Shown here one piece after another: positions 33,603-43,787 of a DNA stretch of 64,000 bases. The notes beneath the pieces are model-generated. The model had not been told where the DNA came from. It saw only the letters and a program-made list of their open reading frames with translations, and did no database searches. The stretch is from the NCBI RefSeq assembly GCF_019649055.1, contig NW_026570372.1, positions 62,001-126,000 on the forward strand, read 5' to 3'. Made by a program: the position numbers and the translations under genes. The DNA comes from Paramacrobiotus metropolitanus. Taxonomy: Eukaryota; Tardigrada; Eutardigrada; Parachela; Macrobiotidae. Every line of letters starts with the position of its first letter. Position 1 is the stretch's first letter.

Positions 33603-34361
33603 TCTTCGTCTTCAGATGAATTTGATGGCTAATTATAATTTCCAAACTGAGTACTAAAATCGGCTGACACAGAACGAATATTAGACTGACCTTTTAAGTA
33701 TCATATCTGGAATAAGCGCGCGAACAAGCTCCACTGTCAATACCTGCGGTAAGGCAGCCAGTTGTTACTCATAGTCGAAAACGTTGGTATGTATGTGCAA
33801 GAGCATGCTACATCTCAAGAGTGTGGTGTACGGGAAAAGTCAGGTTGTATATATGCATAATGCAGAGTAAATCAATGATCAGTGCATATAATTACAATGT
33901 GCAATTCATGACTAAATATAGAGAACAGTCGATCCTTCCGGTGGTACTGGGAGGTTTTTAGGTTATCGAATGCCGGAAATCGTTTTTATCGAAGCAACCT
34001 TGAGCTGTGTACTTCCGTAACCGCCGTTGTGCTTAAACAAGAAATTTCTGTCTTTATCGTTTCTCAGCGATTTCCGTACGTAACGTGGTCTGTTGTGGCC
34101 GTGACAATTATATTTCGACAAATGCCGCCGCTTTGGCTCTGTTTACTTTGATGAATGCAAAAAAACTAGATCGGGGTGTAATCTCTGGATTTGAAGTAAA
34201 AAAATTTACTGTACGGTTATTGCCGTATTCGATACTACTACGGTTACTTACGGCACTTCCGTCAATACCAATTTCCACTAAGATTACGTACTGTTGTGCC
34301 ATACAGTATGCCGTACAAGGCAGTTATACAGAATACTGTTAGGGGGCTCTACTCAACTATT

Positions 34362-34488
34362 GAATTTGCAATGGCGCACGTTTCCGTTGTGTTGTTTCCT
34401 AATTGCGGACAGCGTACAGCTTTATTCGGCCGCACTGCCGAATATTGTTCTTGTTGTGGTGGACGACCTGCGGCAGGACAGTTTTTGA
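34362..34488 (+). pseudogene. Fragment resembling a sulfatase N-terminus
   Basis: An open frame gives a hydrophobic stretch (F-P-L-C-C-F-L-I-A), then L-P-N-I-V-L-V-V-V-D-D-L-R-Q-D, followed by a stop. P-N-I-V-hydrophobic-D-D-L is the N-terminal signature of sulfatases, whose paired Asp residues bind calcium. No active-site C-x-P-x-R follows and no splice donor is obvious. There is no counterpart in copy A. Chance resemblance is possible. Confidence 0.3.
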
Positions 34489-35115
34489 ACAGGAAAAAAG
34501 GTCACTCAAGTTGTTACAGTAAACGAGCCTGGACTGTTGGTTAGGGCAGGGCTGGAGCAATGTAAGTTTTCGTGGATATAGTAGGACACATGCAAATTTT
34601 TACTACGCGCAACTAGCAGCCACCGGAAGGATCTTCAAACTACAGTAACTATTAGTAGGGCTTTTGTAAGCCTTAAATACTGACAACACGCATTTTTTCA
34701 CTCTTGAATACAAACCCTGAAATATGCGTCAAAATGTGTTGAGTGATAAACGCGTAGGCACTCCCTCTTGAAGAACACCCCTTCTGACCAAAAAATATCC
34801 CATGCGATTTGAGACGTTTGCGTATAATGATTGCGTTTGGGCCTCTATAAATAATTTTACATACAATTTTCCTATGTTTACGTGATAGTCTTGAAACTGA
34901 AGCGAATTCCTATATACGTTTGCAGGTGGATACTTTTACAGGTTTGCAAAGCAAAAATCTTGGTGTCGTGGAACGACGCGGAATACATGCCGCTGCAAAA
35001 AAGCGGATGCTTTCATATTTGAAATGGCTACCCGCGAGAGCTGCTTTCGACGAACTCGAATACTCAACGCACACAATCGGAAAGGTGAAAGCAAACGAAG
35101 ATTGCCAAAACTCGT

Positions 35116-35205
35116 ATTGCAACTTCACTAGTTTTACACTTCGGTTACGCAGCATATGAGATTGCAACTTCACTAGTTTTACACTTCGGTTACGCAGCAT
35201 ATGAG
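35116..35205. repeat. Perfect 45-bp tandem duplication (copy B only)
   Basis: Bases 35116-35160 are repeated exactly at 35161-35205. Copy A has a single unit at the matching place (about 8117-8168). A very recent event. Confidence 0.9.
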
Positions 35206-35322
35206 ATGACACCGAATATGGCCGCTCTTAATGACCTTTACCTAACTTCCTTAGCTTCAGCTTGGTATAAGACTCGCATATCAAAAACTTTCTTCCCTTA
35301 AGAGCATAAAAAAAGGAATCCA

Positions 35323-35505
35323 ATGCTAGACTTGCCGCTGCTGAAAACACTCGCAAAAAATCTGCCGATTGCGGAAATCGAACCCGCAAACTCTATATTC
35401 TAAGACCGAGAGAGACACCACTAAGCTATCGGCATAACTGCAGAATATCGTAAGATATTCTCAGGTACAGCCGGCAACCTAACGACAAGAACCACGCTCC
35501 TTACA
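35323..35505 (-). mobile_element. tRNA-bearing mobile cassette S3 (about 183 bp)
   Basis: Absent from copy A at about 8290. In minus orientation it contains a hairpin (GAATATC/GATATTC), a tRNA-like gene (35434-35362), a T6 run (35355-35360) and then gcgagtgt, which also follows the tRNA-like gene in S2. No clean target duplication is visible, so its exact ends are approximate. Confidence 0.6.
35362..35434 (-). tRNA. tRNA-like gene in cassette S3, atypical anticodon arm
   Basis: 73 nt, about 85% identical to the S2 tRNA-like gene. The acceptor stem is identical, the T arm is better paired (GCGGG with TCCGC), and the A and B boxes are intact. The long middle hairpin is kept although its sequence changed (stem T-G pair replaced by T-A). 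The anticodon is not assignable. Confidence 0.5.
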
Positions 35506-35807
35506 CCAGGTCTGTTGATTCGTTCTAATTCAACGTAAAAGCAATATTTGCAGCTTTCCGAGAACTCGACTCCTTTTTCGGGTGGTATTTCGAATATATG
35601 GACTAGTTACTAGTATGCTCACAGCGCGCACACGGTATGCGGAATTATGCCGACTATGAGTTTACAGTGCATTATTTTTTCAGTCGAACGACAAATTTGA
35701 GAACAGCTTTGGTTTATGGGACAATTTCACCGCATGCGCGAAACTGCTGTATATACTGGGCAATATTTAGCAATCAGTATGTTATAATTATGGCCACCCG
35801 TTTTCAC

Positions 35808-36194
35808 AATGTATATTTTTATTATACACTTGTACAAGCCAATGCCATTTACATTCAAACTTGAAAATCCCAATAATTACAACAAGAAAAATAACTCTTC
35901 TAACTCTCGAACACCCGTCCGTCCCTAGGCCAGAAGCCGCGTTTCCGCGCTGAATTTCCACACTTATACGTTGCCACAAATACTGAACAGCGCGCGCTTC
36001 TCCTGTTTGATCTTTGATACGCCGGCCGACTTCATTGATGAACTGGCGGGTACTTTCGCCACAACTTCCCATAATTTCGAGAGCCACTGGCTGGAAAAAA
36101 TGCCGATCAGTGAGTTCGGAATAGAGGTTTCGCTTCTGCACTTCCGCGTCTTCAGCAGCCGAACCCGCTGCTTCTGAACAGCCAGCTATATACG
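35808..36194 (-). mobile_element. 5'-truncated retroelement 3' end, 387 bp
   Basis: Absent from copy A. It is flanked by an 11-bp direct repeat CCCGTTTTCAC (35797-35807, 36195-36205). The minus strand encodes F-F-Q-P-V-A-L-E-I-M-G, G-R-R-I, T-G-E-A-R and Q-R-G-N-A-A-S-G-L-G-T, the C-terminal part of a retroelement ORF related to the fragment at 10308-11085. An AATAAA lies near its 3' end (35818-35823 on the complement). A target-primed, 5'-truncated insertion is inferred. Confidence 0.7.
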
Positions 36195-37471
36195 CCCGTT
36201 TTCACCCTTTGATATCTTTAAAACCTCTTCGAAACTTGTGAACCTGTTGCATATTTGAATACTACTTGAATTTAGTACTCTACTCTAGTATTTGAATTCG
36301 AATTTTGTTAAATTTACACGTTTGCTACCGTGCAGTTCCAATTTTGTTTTTCTCAAAACAAATTAACTGAAAAATGCACGTTGTCGTGCATTGACAGACC
36401 AGACTGAAGCGAATTTTCGTCTTGTTTTTGTATTCGTTTCGTACGAGTATTTGTATTCGCAGATCGAGTTCGTTTGGAAAGAACACTGCTTGATCTTCTT
36501 TTCATTTGTTGTGCAAGTCTTTGTTAATTGGTCACTTATTAGACGCTGTACATGCATTCTTCTTTTTAGGGCAAAAATGGAAGCCTTTTTACGAAAACGA
36601 ACGGGGTGTGGCTATTGCCACCATCTATATTGCTATTGCACAGTTTTGCCCTATAACATTTTGTTTTAGGCTTACTTCGGAGTAGTTAAGTTCAAACAGA
36701 CACATTAAATGTACTTTATCCAAACACTACCGAAATATTCATTGCCATTATATTTTCCGCCGCCAGTTACTTTATCAAACAAAAATTTCAGCCTCATCTT
36801 TAGGGTATAGTCTTTCCAATGCATGACCTAGCGGCGGTGTCGATACGCTTCTTCTGGCGGCGGACATACCCTGTACGCCCTACGTTGTACCGGACGTTGG
36901 TCTCCTTGAAGGGTATCAGCTCACAAATGTAGGCCGGCAATTTAAAGCTTTCCGGATTGCATAGCCTCACTGCTTCCTTCTGAGTTCTGGCGCCATCGAT
37001 CGACTGCTTCGGTCATACCCCGACATTTGTACAGACCCGGTGTTACCCGTTCTCTGTCATCGCTGATGGTCCTTAAATTAAGCTGCATCTCGCCGCAGCA
37101 GCTCTCCCTGATTTCCCAAGGACGCTGCCAGTGCCGACCAAGCCAGAGCCACAGCACATGTTGGCGCTATGTGCGTGATGTGCACAATTCCGGATCACGA
37201 AAAATTAGAGAAAACATTTTTATAATATAGCCTCTTTTTTAGTGCTGTTCTTTCTGTTATTATTTTTGATGTTGTTGTTACTTATAATGTCGTGAGTACT
37301 TAAAGATGCTTGCTTACCTAGTATGCTACTCAACGACGCATATATTAAGTACAAGATCTATACTACGGGCGGCGCCCCATAGTTTTCAGATCTCCATAAG
37401 CAAAACGGTTTTTTAAAAAAACTGACAACGCCACTAGATCGGCCTTGGTCTAGAACTGGCTCACATGATTT

Positions 37472-37922
37472 TGTAACAGACTATGGCGAGGAGATCACGA
37501 GTGTGTGCTTTATTGACAAATAAAGGGGGGAACAATGCTGCGTATAGCAGGAAAGGCAAGAACCAAGGCACGTCTGGTCAAAACTAGCGTAAAGTGGTTG
37601 CTAAAAGTCTTGCGAGTTCTTCAAGGCGTTGAAGAAAGAAGTGCTGGCGGCAACCACGTGCTTGGTGCAGGCCAGACATCAGCTGTGTGATGCGCAGACT
37701 GGACTCGATCCAACGCGAGCGTATGAACGCTGATTGGTGCTGCGAGAGAGGGACGCGAGAGCAGTCCACTCAGTGTATGCGCTGCGTATATCCACTTCAG
37801 TGGATGAGTGCAGTGCAGCAGCACACATACGTACCAGTGAGAGAGGCGGTATACGGCATGCAAGTGAGTGCAAGTACGCCCTGTGTGGGCGGGGCACCAC
37901 GCGCAGGCTGTTGCCTCTGACA
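37472..37922 (-). repeat. 3' LTR of the giant retrotransposon
   Basis: 451 bp, near-identical to 56299-56748. On the minus strand it starts TGTCAGAGG and ends TCTGTTACA. AATAAA lies at 37509-37514 (complement), suitable for polyadenylation of the element transcript. The sequence just upstream of the LTR in element orientation (ccaagaggca) is only a weak polypurine tract. Confidence 0.9.
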
Positions 37923-40900
37923 TGCCTCTTGGCGGGAATCCGAGCTCCTGCAAAGGATGCTCCGACTCGGTACCGCACCAGTACCGCACAACTCTCCGAT
38001 TGGACCCATGTGGGGTCGCCGGTACGCGTCCTCGGGCAGCGGGAGCCCGGTGTCTGGTCGACCGTCCCATCTTCGCTTCCGAACCCGTGAGAGGAAGCCA
38101 CTCACGGCCGAGGAATCCGGAAGTCGCTCGGGCGTTTCGTTGGACCGGTGATGCATCTGTTGGCTGGCTTCTTGCGTCTGTTGGCATCGGAGAACAATGT
38201 AAAAGAGAAATGTAATGAAAGTTTATGCAGCGCGAAAGAAAAGTATGAAATAAAGTTTCAATCACAATTCCAGTGAGCAAAAGGGGTTACAAAACAGATC
38301 CGTCAAAGAGATCGAGAGAAATACAATTCCGTTTGTTAGGAGAAATGCTAAAAAAAAGTTGCAAAATCTGTCCGGGGGTCCTATTCCGACTAGACTAGGA
38401 TGACGTCCACGGGGCGTTTGAGCCTCCACGGGGTCTCCTGTCCACTTTCATCCGATAAGGCTGGATCCGGGGCGTCGGTTCCCGAGTTACCCGTCATAAC
38501 CGGTTACATTCACCGAGGTCGGATAAGCATAGTCAACACCTACTTCCGACTCGTATCCGTCCGTTAAGGATAGAGAGGCACTGTTGCTGTTGCAAATGCC
38601 GAGGCATCCTCTCTGAATGGAGAATAGGACCGAGGTCGGTTTGACCAAGGTCGGCCTACCGGTAGGTCAACCGGCGGCGGGGGAAGGTCGGCTATGTTCC
38701 GACTTCCTAAAGTTCAGGTCGGAAAAAGCTACGCTTAAGTCATGCGACCTGTGTGGTCGTCAAGCACAGCAGTTCCGTTTGAATGGGGTAGGTTAATCCG
38801 TTGAATCTGCTACCTCGAGCCTGGTTTGGAGTTATCCGAGTCGAACTGGCTCGAAGGTCTGGTCGGAATTCTTTGGTTCCTTTGATGGAAGTGTTAAGTC
38901 GACTCCCATCCGGTACGTTCCGTTGTTATCCGACCTGTAGTCGAGGTCGGTTATCCTATCCATCGATGGTCGACCCGGGTTAACCTGCAATAACATGCCC
39001 ATGTAGGGCTAAACAAGTTCCTTCAGGTCGAATTCATCCACCGTGAGATAGTTTTTCCATCTTCTTCTATCATGTTGACTGGGTTAACCGACCCTTTGTT
39101 GGTCGGTCAATACTTCCGACTTCCGACTTGTAGTCGGTTGCCATATCCGACCTGTGACTGAGGTCGGTTGTCCATGTTGGAATTCCAAGGTCGGCTATAT
39201 CCAACTTCCCGAGATCGGATGAACTGTGTTTCCATCCGTCTCAAAAGCTGGGTTCTTCCGCTAGGAAGTCGACGTCCGACTTCTGAGTACTTTACCGACT
39301 TGTTGTCGCATTTTTCCGACCTCCGTTTGGCCACGTCCGACTTCGACTTGAAGTCGGTTAAGCTTGCTTCTCGATAGCCGAACTTTATGACTTACACCGT
39401 TACGCCCATGTGGGACTAGTCGGTATTCGTCAAGTCGACTTCATCCCGAATGGTATCCGGCTACAGTTGACCGGGTCCCTTGCGTTCGGATATCCTTCGG
39501 TCAGTTCAGGCTGGCAGAAGGAGATTCTGCAGCACGACTCGGTTTCTTCTGTGGCTGCCTCGCTGACGTGAACTCTGGGTCGGATTCGAGCTTCTGTTGG
39601 CCGGTTAATCCGTTATCCGAGTAACATACCTCTGGACGGCCGAGTCCTGTGGAGTTGGAGTTTCCTTGGCGTCTGTTGGCCCAGTGACTGGCGCTTCATT
39701 ATGCAATGCTAGCTTGCAACGTTAAGGGACTTTGTGGTCCCGGTTGACATGAGAAGCTCTTTGGTTAAAAACTTCATGCACATGCAACTCCCTGAGGTAG
39801 TCAGATCCAATTCTTCATTTTGTCTTTGTCGCGAACCTGAGACGCCTAGCCACTTCTGTTGGGGGTAGACATCCCACGTCCACGCGGGAATTTTTGTTGC
39901 CGCGAACGAAGGACTCTTGGCCGTTTCTGTCGCGGGCAAGAGTTCTTCGTCCACGGGGGTTCATCAAAGGGGTGCAGTCCACGTCTGTTAGCGCGGTTCT
40001 GCCTAGGATGTTCCAGTATAGACATGGGGAAGCAGGTCGCGGCGGAGTCGCCGGTACACCGGTAGCCAGATCACCGTCGCAGTTCCTCTTCAGGGAAAGG
40101 CAGCACGTTCGAGACGCGCGTAGTCGTGGTCACCGGTGAATCGGCTGGTTTACCCGATATCCTCCGGGGGAGACTTCGGTTGGAGTCCGGGTACAGGTTC
40201 TAGGAGTTCCTGTGAATCCGGATTCAACCGGAGAATCCGATACGACTACTATGCAGCGATTGTGGCTCCAGAACCGCGGTTTGCGGTACTGTCCGTGGAC
40301 TCCCGTCCATCTTCATGGTCGACTTCTGTTGATCGTTATGGTCGACCTGTGTGGTCGGCCATTATGTCGACGTTGCTGGTCAGCTACAATGCACCTAGTC
40401 GACCTGTGTGGTCGGCTAAGGTAGCAAGTTGTGGTTCGGCGATCTGCCTTGGTATAAGTCCGTCCAGAATGTGGTGAGTTTCCACAACCGAGCTTTGTGG
40501 TCGGTTTGCATAACCGACCTTTGTGGTCGGCTTGTGCAGCCGTGTTCGCAGTACGAGGTCGACCTATGCGATCGGCACAGATACGTATAGTCTAATCCGA
40601 GTCGTCCTGCGCTGTTGTCAGCTCTGCCGAGGGATATCCGCTATTTACAGTGGTGAAGGCTGCTCGGCTACCCGATTCCAAGGTCGGCCACGGGTGCTTG
40701 GCAAGCATGGTATGAAACGCGCGCAGTGACGTGGTTCATGCCATGCTAGCGTAATCCTCTCGGTCTATACTCCGGAATCGGTTGGCCGGAATAATCTTCG
40801 TTCCATGTAACGCGGATTGGGGCTTCGGTTGGCTCCAAAGGTGGCAGATGTGGTTCACGGTCTGCTATGTTAGCAGGCGTAGTTGCGATCTGTTCACGCC

Positions 40901-41269
40901 ATGCTGGGGAACTGGGGTCGGTTGCCCAGCTCGGTCCAGGGGATTCCTCGGGGAACGTACCGGTACGGTGGAAGAAGCCGGCTTGTCAGGTCTAACCACT
41001 CGTATCCGGGTCAAACCGAAAAATCCGGCTGACTTGTGTAGTAAGCTCCACTGGCAAGGTCATTGTTGGCGTCCGCTGTATACATGTTTAATCGGTTTCT
41101 GTAGAAAAAACGAAGGAAAAGTGTCCATTCCGAAGTCGATTCTCGACGATGCTGTTTCTCAGCTTGACTGTTTCTCAATCAGGTCGGTTCTCGACCATGC
41201 CGTTTCTCGGCGTAAAGTCCGCTTAGGCGTTCCAAGTGGGGGATCGAGTTCCAATGTGGGAACTCGATC
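37923..41269 (-). other. 3' non-coding region of the LTR element, rich in GACC/GGTC palindromes
   Basis: No long frame fits the element's strand. The stretch is full of short imperfect palindromes of the form CCGACCTnTGTGGTCGG, for example near 40340, 40400, 40496 and 40520, and of isolated gtcgg/ccgac words. Confidence 0.6.
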
Positions 41270-43627
41270 TTAACTCAATGGGATTTCAACTGGCGGCTCG
41301 CCGCCGAAGTAATCTTCTTCGTCTTCGTCGTCTGGGCGGGGTCGGTGATGTGGCCGCAAGGTCGGTTCCTTCGGTTTACAAGTCGCCGGGCCACTTCGTT
41401 GAGACGTATCGTCTGTCTCCGTTTCCTGGCCTGGGCGTTCTGCTCTAGCCTTTCTTTCCTTAGCCGCTTGTCGGCGGAGTCTCAGTGCGTACGGTTGTGC
41501 GCCGGGTGCTATGGCGTCCGACATCCAGGTTTCGTATGGTGTCGAGGTAAATCCGCTCGGTAAAGTCTTTTCCCGTCGGTACCAACTGATAAATCTGGCT
41601 GCGTCGTCGGAAGGATCTATGTGATCCTCGCGAAAGACGTATTTGGCTGCATACCGTTCATGGGTATACAGCAAATCACGTAGCCAGACGGCAAGGATAG
41701 CGCTCCTCATCGGTGTGCCGAGTTGGGCCACGAGGGTTTCCAAGGCCTCTGGTATCAGCTCGTTCTGGTAGAATCCATACAATGTGTAATGGCAAAAGTA
41801 ATTGCCAAGCCTTGCTGCGAAGATGAATCGGAGGAATGCAGTTATTCCATCCGGGGCAAGGTCGATCTCTCCTTCTGGGAGATGCTGGGTTAAGTCCAAT
41901 GCTGCCCGAGCCGCGGTGATGACGAAGGCCGGGTGAGCGTCCGTTATGACGAACTGGGCAATACTTTCCAACTCGTCATGTGGGTATTCTCGAGCTACTA
42001 GTTGGCTCGCACGCGTTCCGTCTGGGGCGTACAGTGGTACCTTCAGCAAGACCGGATCGGTCATCGACGGTAACGCCTTCGATCTGGTATATGGATGTTC
42101 AACATTCCGAGCTGTATGCGCCTTCATGTTGAAGTCCGGTTGCCACTGATGTTGTTCCAGCAGCGTCTGATATCCCGATCGGACCAGGAATTTGCGAAGG
42201 TTTTCTACCATGCGCCATACTTGTGGGCGTTGTCGCTCCTTGTAATTCATAGTATTCCTGATGAAGTTCATCCGTTCAGTCGGATGTTGCATGACGACCT
42301 CGATTCCCTGTTGTCGGGCGTGATCATAACGGGGGTCTTCTCGGGCTGGCACTTCCACTTGTGGTAGTCGTGCCATTTGGTCGGCCACGTCGACTTCCAA
42401 TTGCTCCTGTTGAGCTGCCGGTTCGGCTTGAACTTCAGCAACTGGTTCCGCCTGGTGGGCTTCCGGCTGCTGCTCGGGTGGGACAAAGTTACGTTTCGAC
42501 TTAATTGTTAAGTCGACCGTGAGTCCGATTCCCGTCTCTCCTGATCCAGTTCGTTTTCCTGGTGGTGGTCTAGTCGGTTCTTTTCCGACCTCGCGGATGA
42601 CAGCTCGTTGCTCTTCGATTCTGTTTCGAAGGTCGACTTGGCCAATCCTTTGTCGGAGGTCGTGTCCCGCGAGATTCTTAGTCGGTCGGCGGTACTGCCG
42701 TTGAGTCGTCGACACGGCGGCTGATTGAGTCCGAGCTCCATGTTGAGGAATCTGCTGGGAGACAGTTGGTCGAGTCTGTGTGACTACCGGCATAGCCCTT
42801 TGTGAGACTGCCGCCAACTGCCCGTCCGTCGCCGGCGTGAGAGTAAATAACCGTTGGGTTCCGTCCGGCATATCCATCATCATCTTCATCGATGTGTCCT
42901 TCAGTGGTCGGTTTGGGTCTCCGACAAAGACATCTCGTATGTCATGGACCAACTGTGCAGTATCCGAGCGACCCTGTGTGGGTGCCGGTAACCGAATCTT
43001 TATTTCCGGTTCATAGTCGGTCGGCTCTGGGTGAACTTGCATTATGGCAATTCTTTCGTCCACTTCCTTGATTTTCTTCTGGTCCTCCAGTTGTCGTTTG
43101 ACATCCTGCGTCTGGCGGTACTCCCACATCCTATCTGTTAAGACCGGTGGTCGAGTTCCGTCCCATCTCGGGTCACGACTTCGTTGTCGTTGGATGGTGG
43201 CCAGGTTGTCCTGTTCGTGTGCTTCCAGCTGATTAACAAGGTATTCTCTACCGGGCAAGTACCGATATGCGCTCAGGTTCCCAGCGACAACATTAATGTA
43301 AAGTGTCGCTGCTTGAGCTCGGTACTGTGGTCCAGTGTTGGCAGTCCGTTCGTTGGTGAAGGAAACGATGCATTGTGCGCAGGGCAATCTGTTGTTGTCC
43401 CGAGTCGAATTCTCCCTGCACTGTTGGCAGTCCACCGTGTAAGCTTCCGTACGAGTCTGCGGTAAAGGCGTCTGCGTGGCCGACCGCGAATTATCCGATC
43501 GCGATGTCGAGCGATGGTGAGTCGGATAAGGGTGCAATCGGTTCGATCCGCTACCGCTACGTCCGCTGTTGGATCCGCTGGAAGGTGGGTCGTTTCGGTG
43601 ACGACCTGACATTGTCGTTGCTGTCAA
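41270..43627 (-). CDS. Extra 785-codon ORF of the LTR element, unknown function
   Basis: A single uninterrupted frame downstream of integrase, where some Gypsy elements and retroviruses carry env. Nothing env-like is seen: no signal peptide and no membrane segment. The N-terminus is Ser/Arg/His-rich. C67-x2-C70-x12-C83-x2-C86 could bind zinc. The middle is Pro/Gln/Glu-rich and probably disordered. The last 250 residues look folded (Y-P-H-D-E-L-E-S-I-A, A-L-D-L-T-Q, F-I-F-A-A-R-L-G-N-Y) and end in an acidic/Arg-rich tail. I recognise no family. The frame is intact although pol is broken. Confidence 0.75.
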   Translation of the reverse strand: MTATTMSGRHRNDPPSSGSNSGRSGSGSNRLHPYPTHHRSTSRSDNSRSATQTPLPQTRTEAYTVDCQQCRENSTRDNNRLPCAQCIVSFTNERTANTGPQYRAQAATLYINVVAGNLSAYRYLPGREYLVNQLEAHEQDNLATIQRQRSRDPRWDGTRPPVLTDRMWEYRQTQDVKRQLEDQKKIKEVDERIAIMQVHPEPTDYEPEIKIRLPAPTQGRSDTAQLVHDIRDVFVGDPNRPLKDTSMKMMMDMPDGTQRLFTLTPATDGQLAAVSQRAMPVVTQTRPTVSQQIPQHGARTQSAAVSTTQRQYRRPTKNLAGHDLRQRIGQVDLRNRIEEQRAVIREVGKEPTRPPPGKRTGSGETGIGLTVDLTIKSKRNFVPPEQQPEAHQAEPVAEVQAEPAAQQEQLEVDVADQMARLPQVEVPAREDPRYDHARQQGIEVVMQHPTERMNFIRNTMNYKERQRPQVWRMVENLRKFLVRSGYQTLLEQHQWQPDFNMKAHTARNVEHPYTRSKALPSMTDPVLLKVPLYAPDGTRASQLVAREYPHDELESIAQFVITDAHPAFVITAARAALDLTQHLPEGEIDLAPDGITAFLRFIFAARLGNYFCHYTLYGFYQNELIPEALETLVAQLGTPMRSAILAVWLRDLLYTHERYAAKYVFREDHIDPSDDAARFISWYRREKTLPSGFTSTPYETWMSDAIAPGAQPYALRLRRQAAKERKARAERPGQETETDDTSQRSGPATCKPKEPTLRPHHRPRPDDEDEEDYFGGEPPVEIPLS

Positions 43628-43787
43628 GGATAGGAAACACGGCGCGTTAGAATTCTACCAACTCCCGTATGTTCAACTGAAGGAGGCCCATTCAACTGAA
43701 GAGATTCCATTTCGACACCAAAGGTCCATCTATGCCTGGCTATTGTTAAGCTACCTAAAACTTATTCTAAGTTTCACACCTATGGCC

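Noticed and set aside
37621-38280. Long minus-strand and plus-strand frames up to 219 codons over the left LTR
   Set aside because: Equivalent frames in the other LTR are shorter and shifted; LTR DNA explains them.
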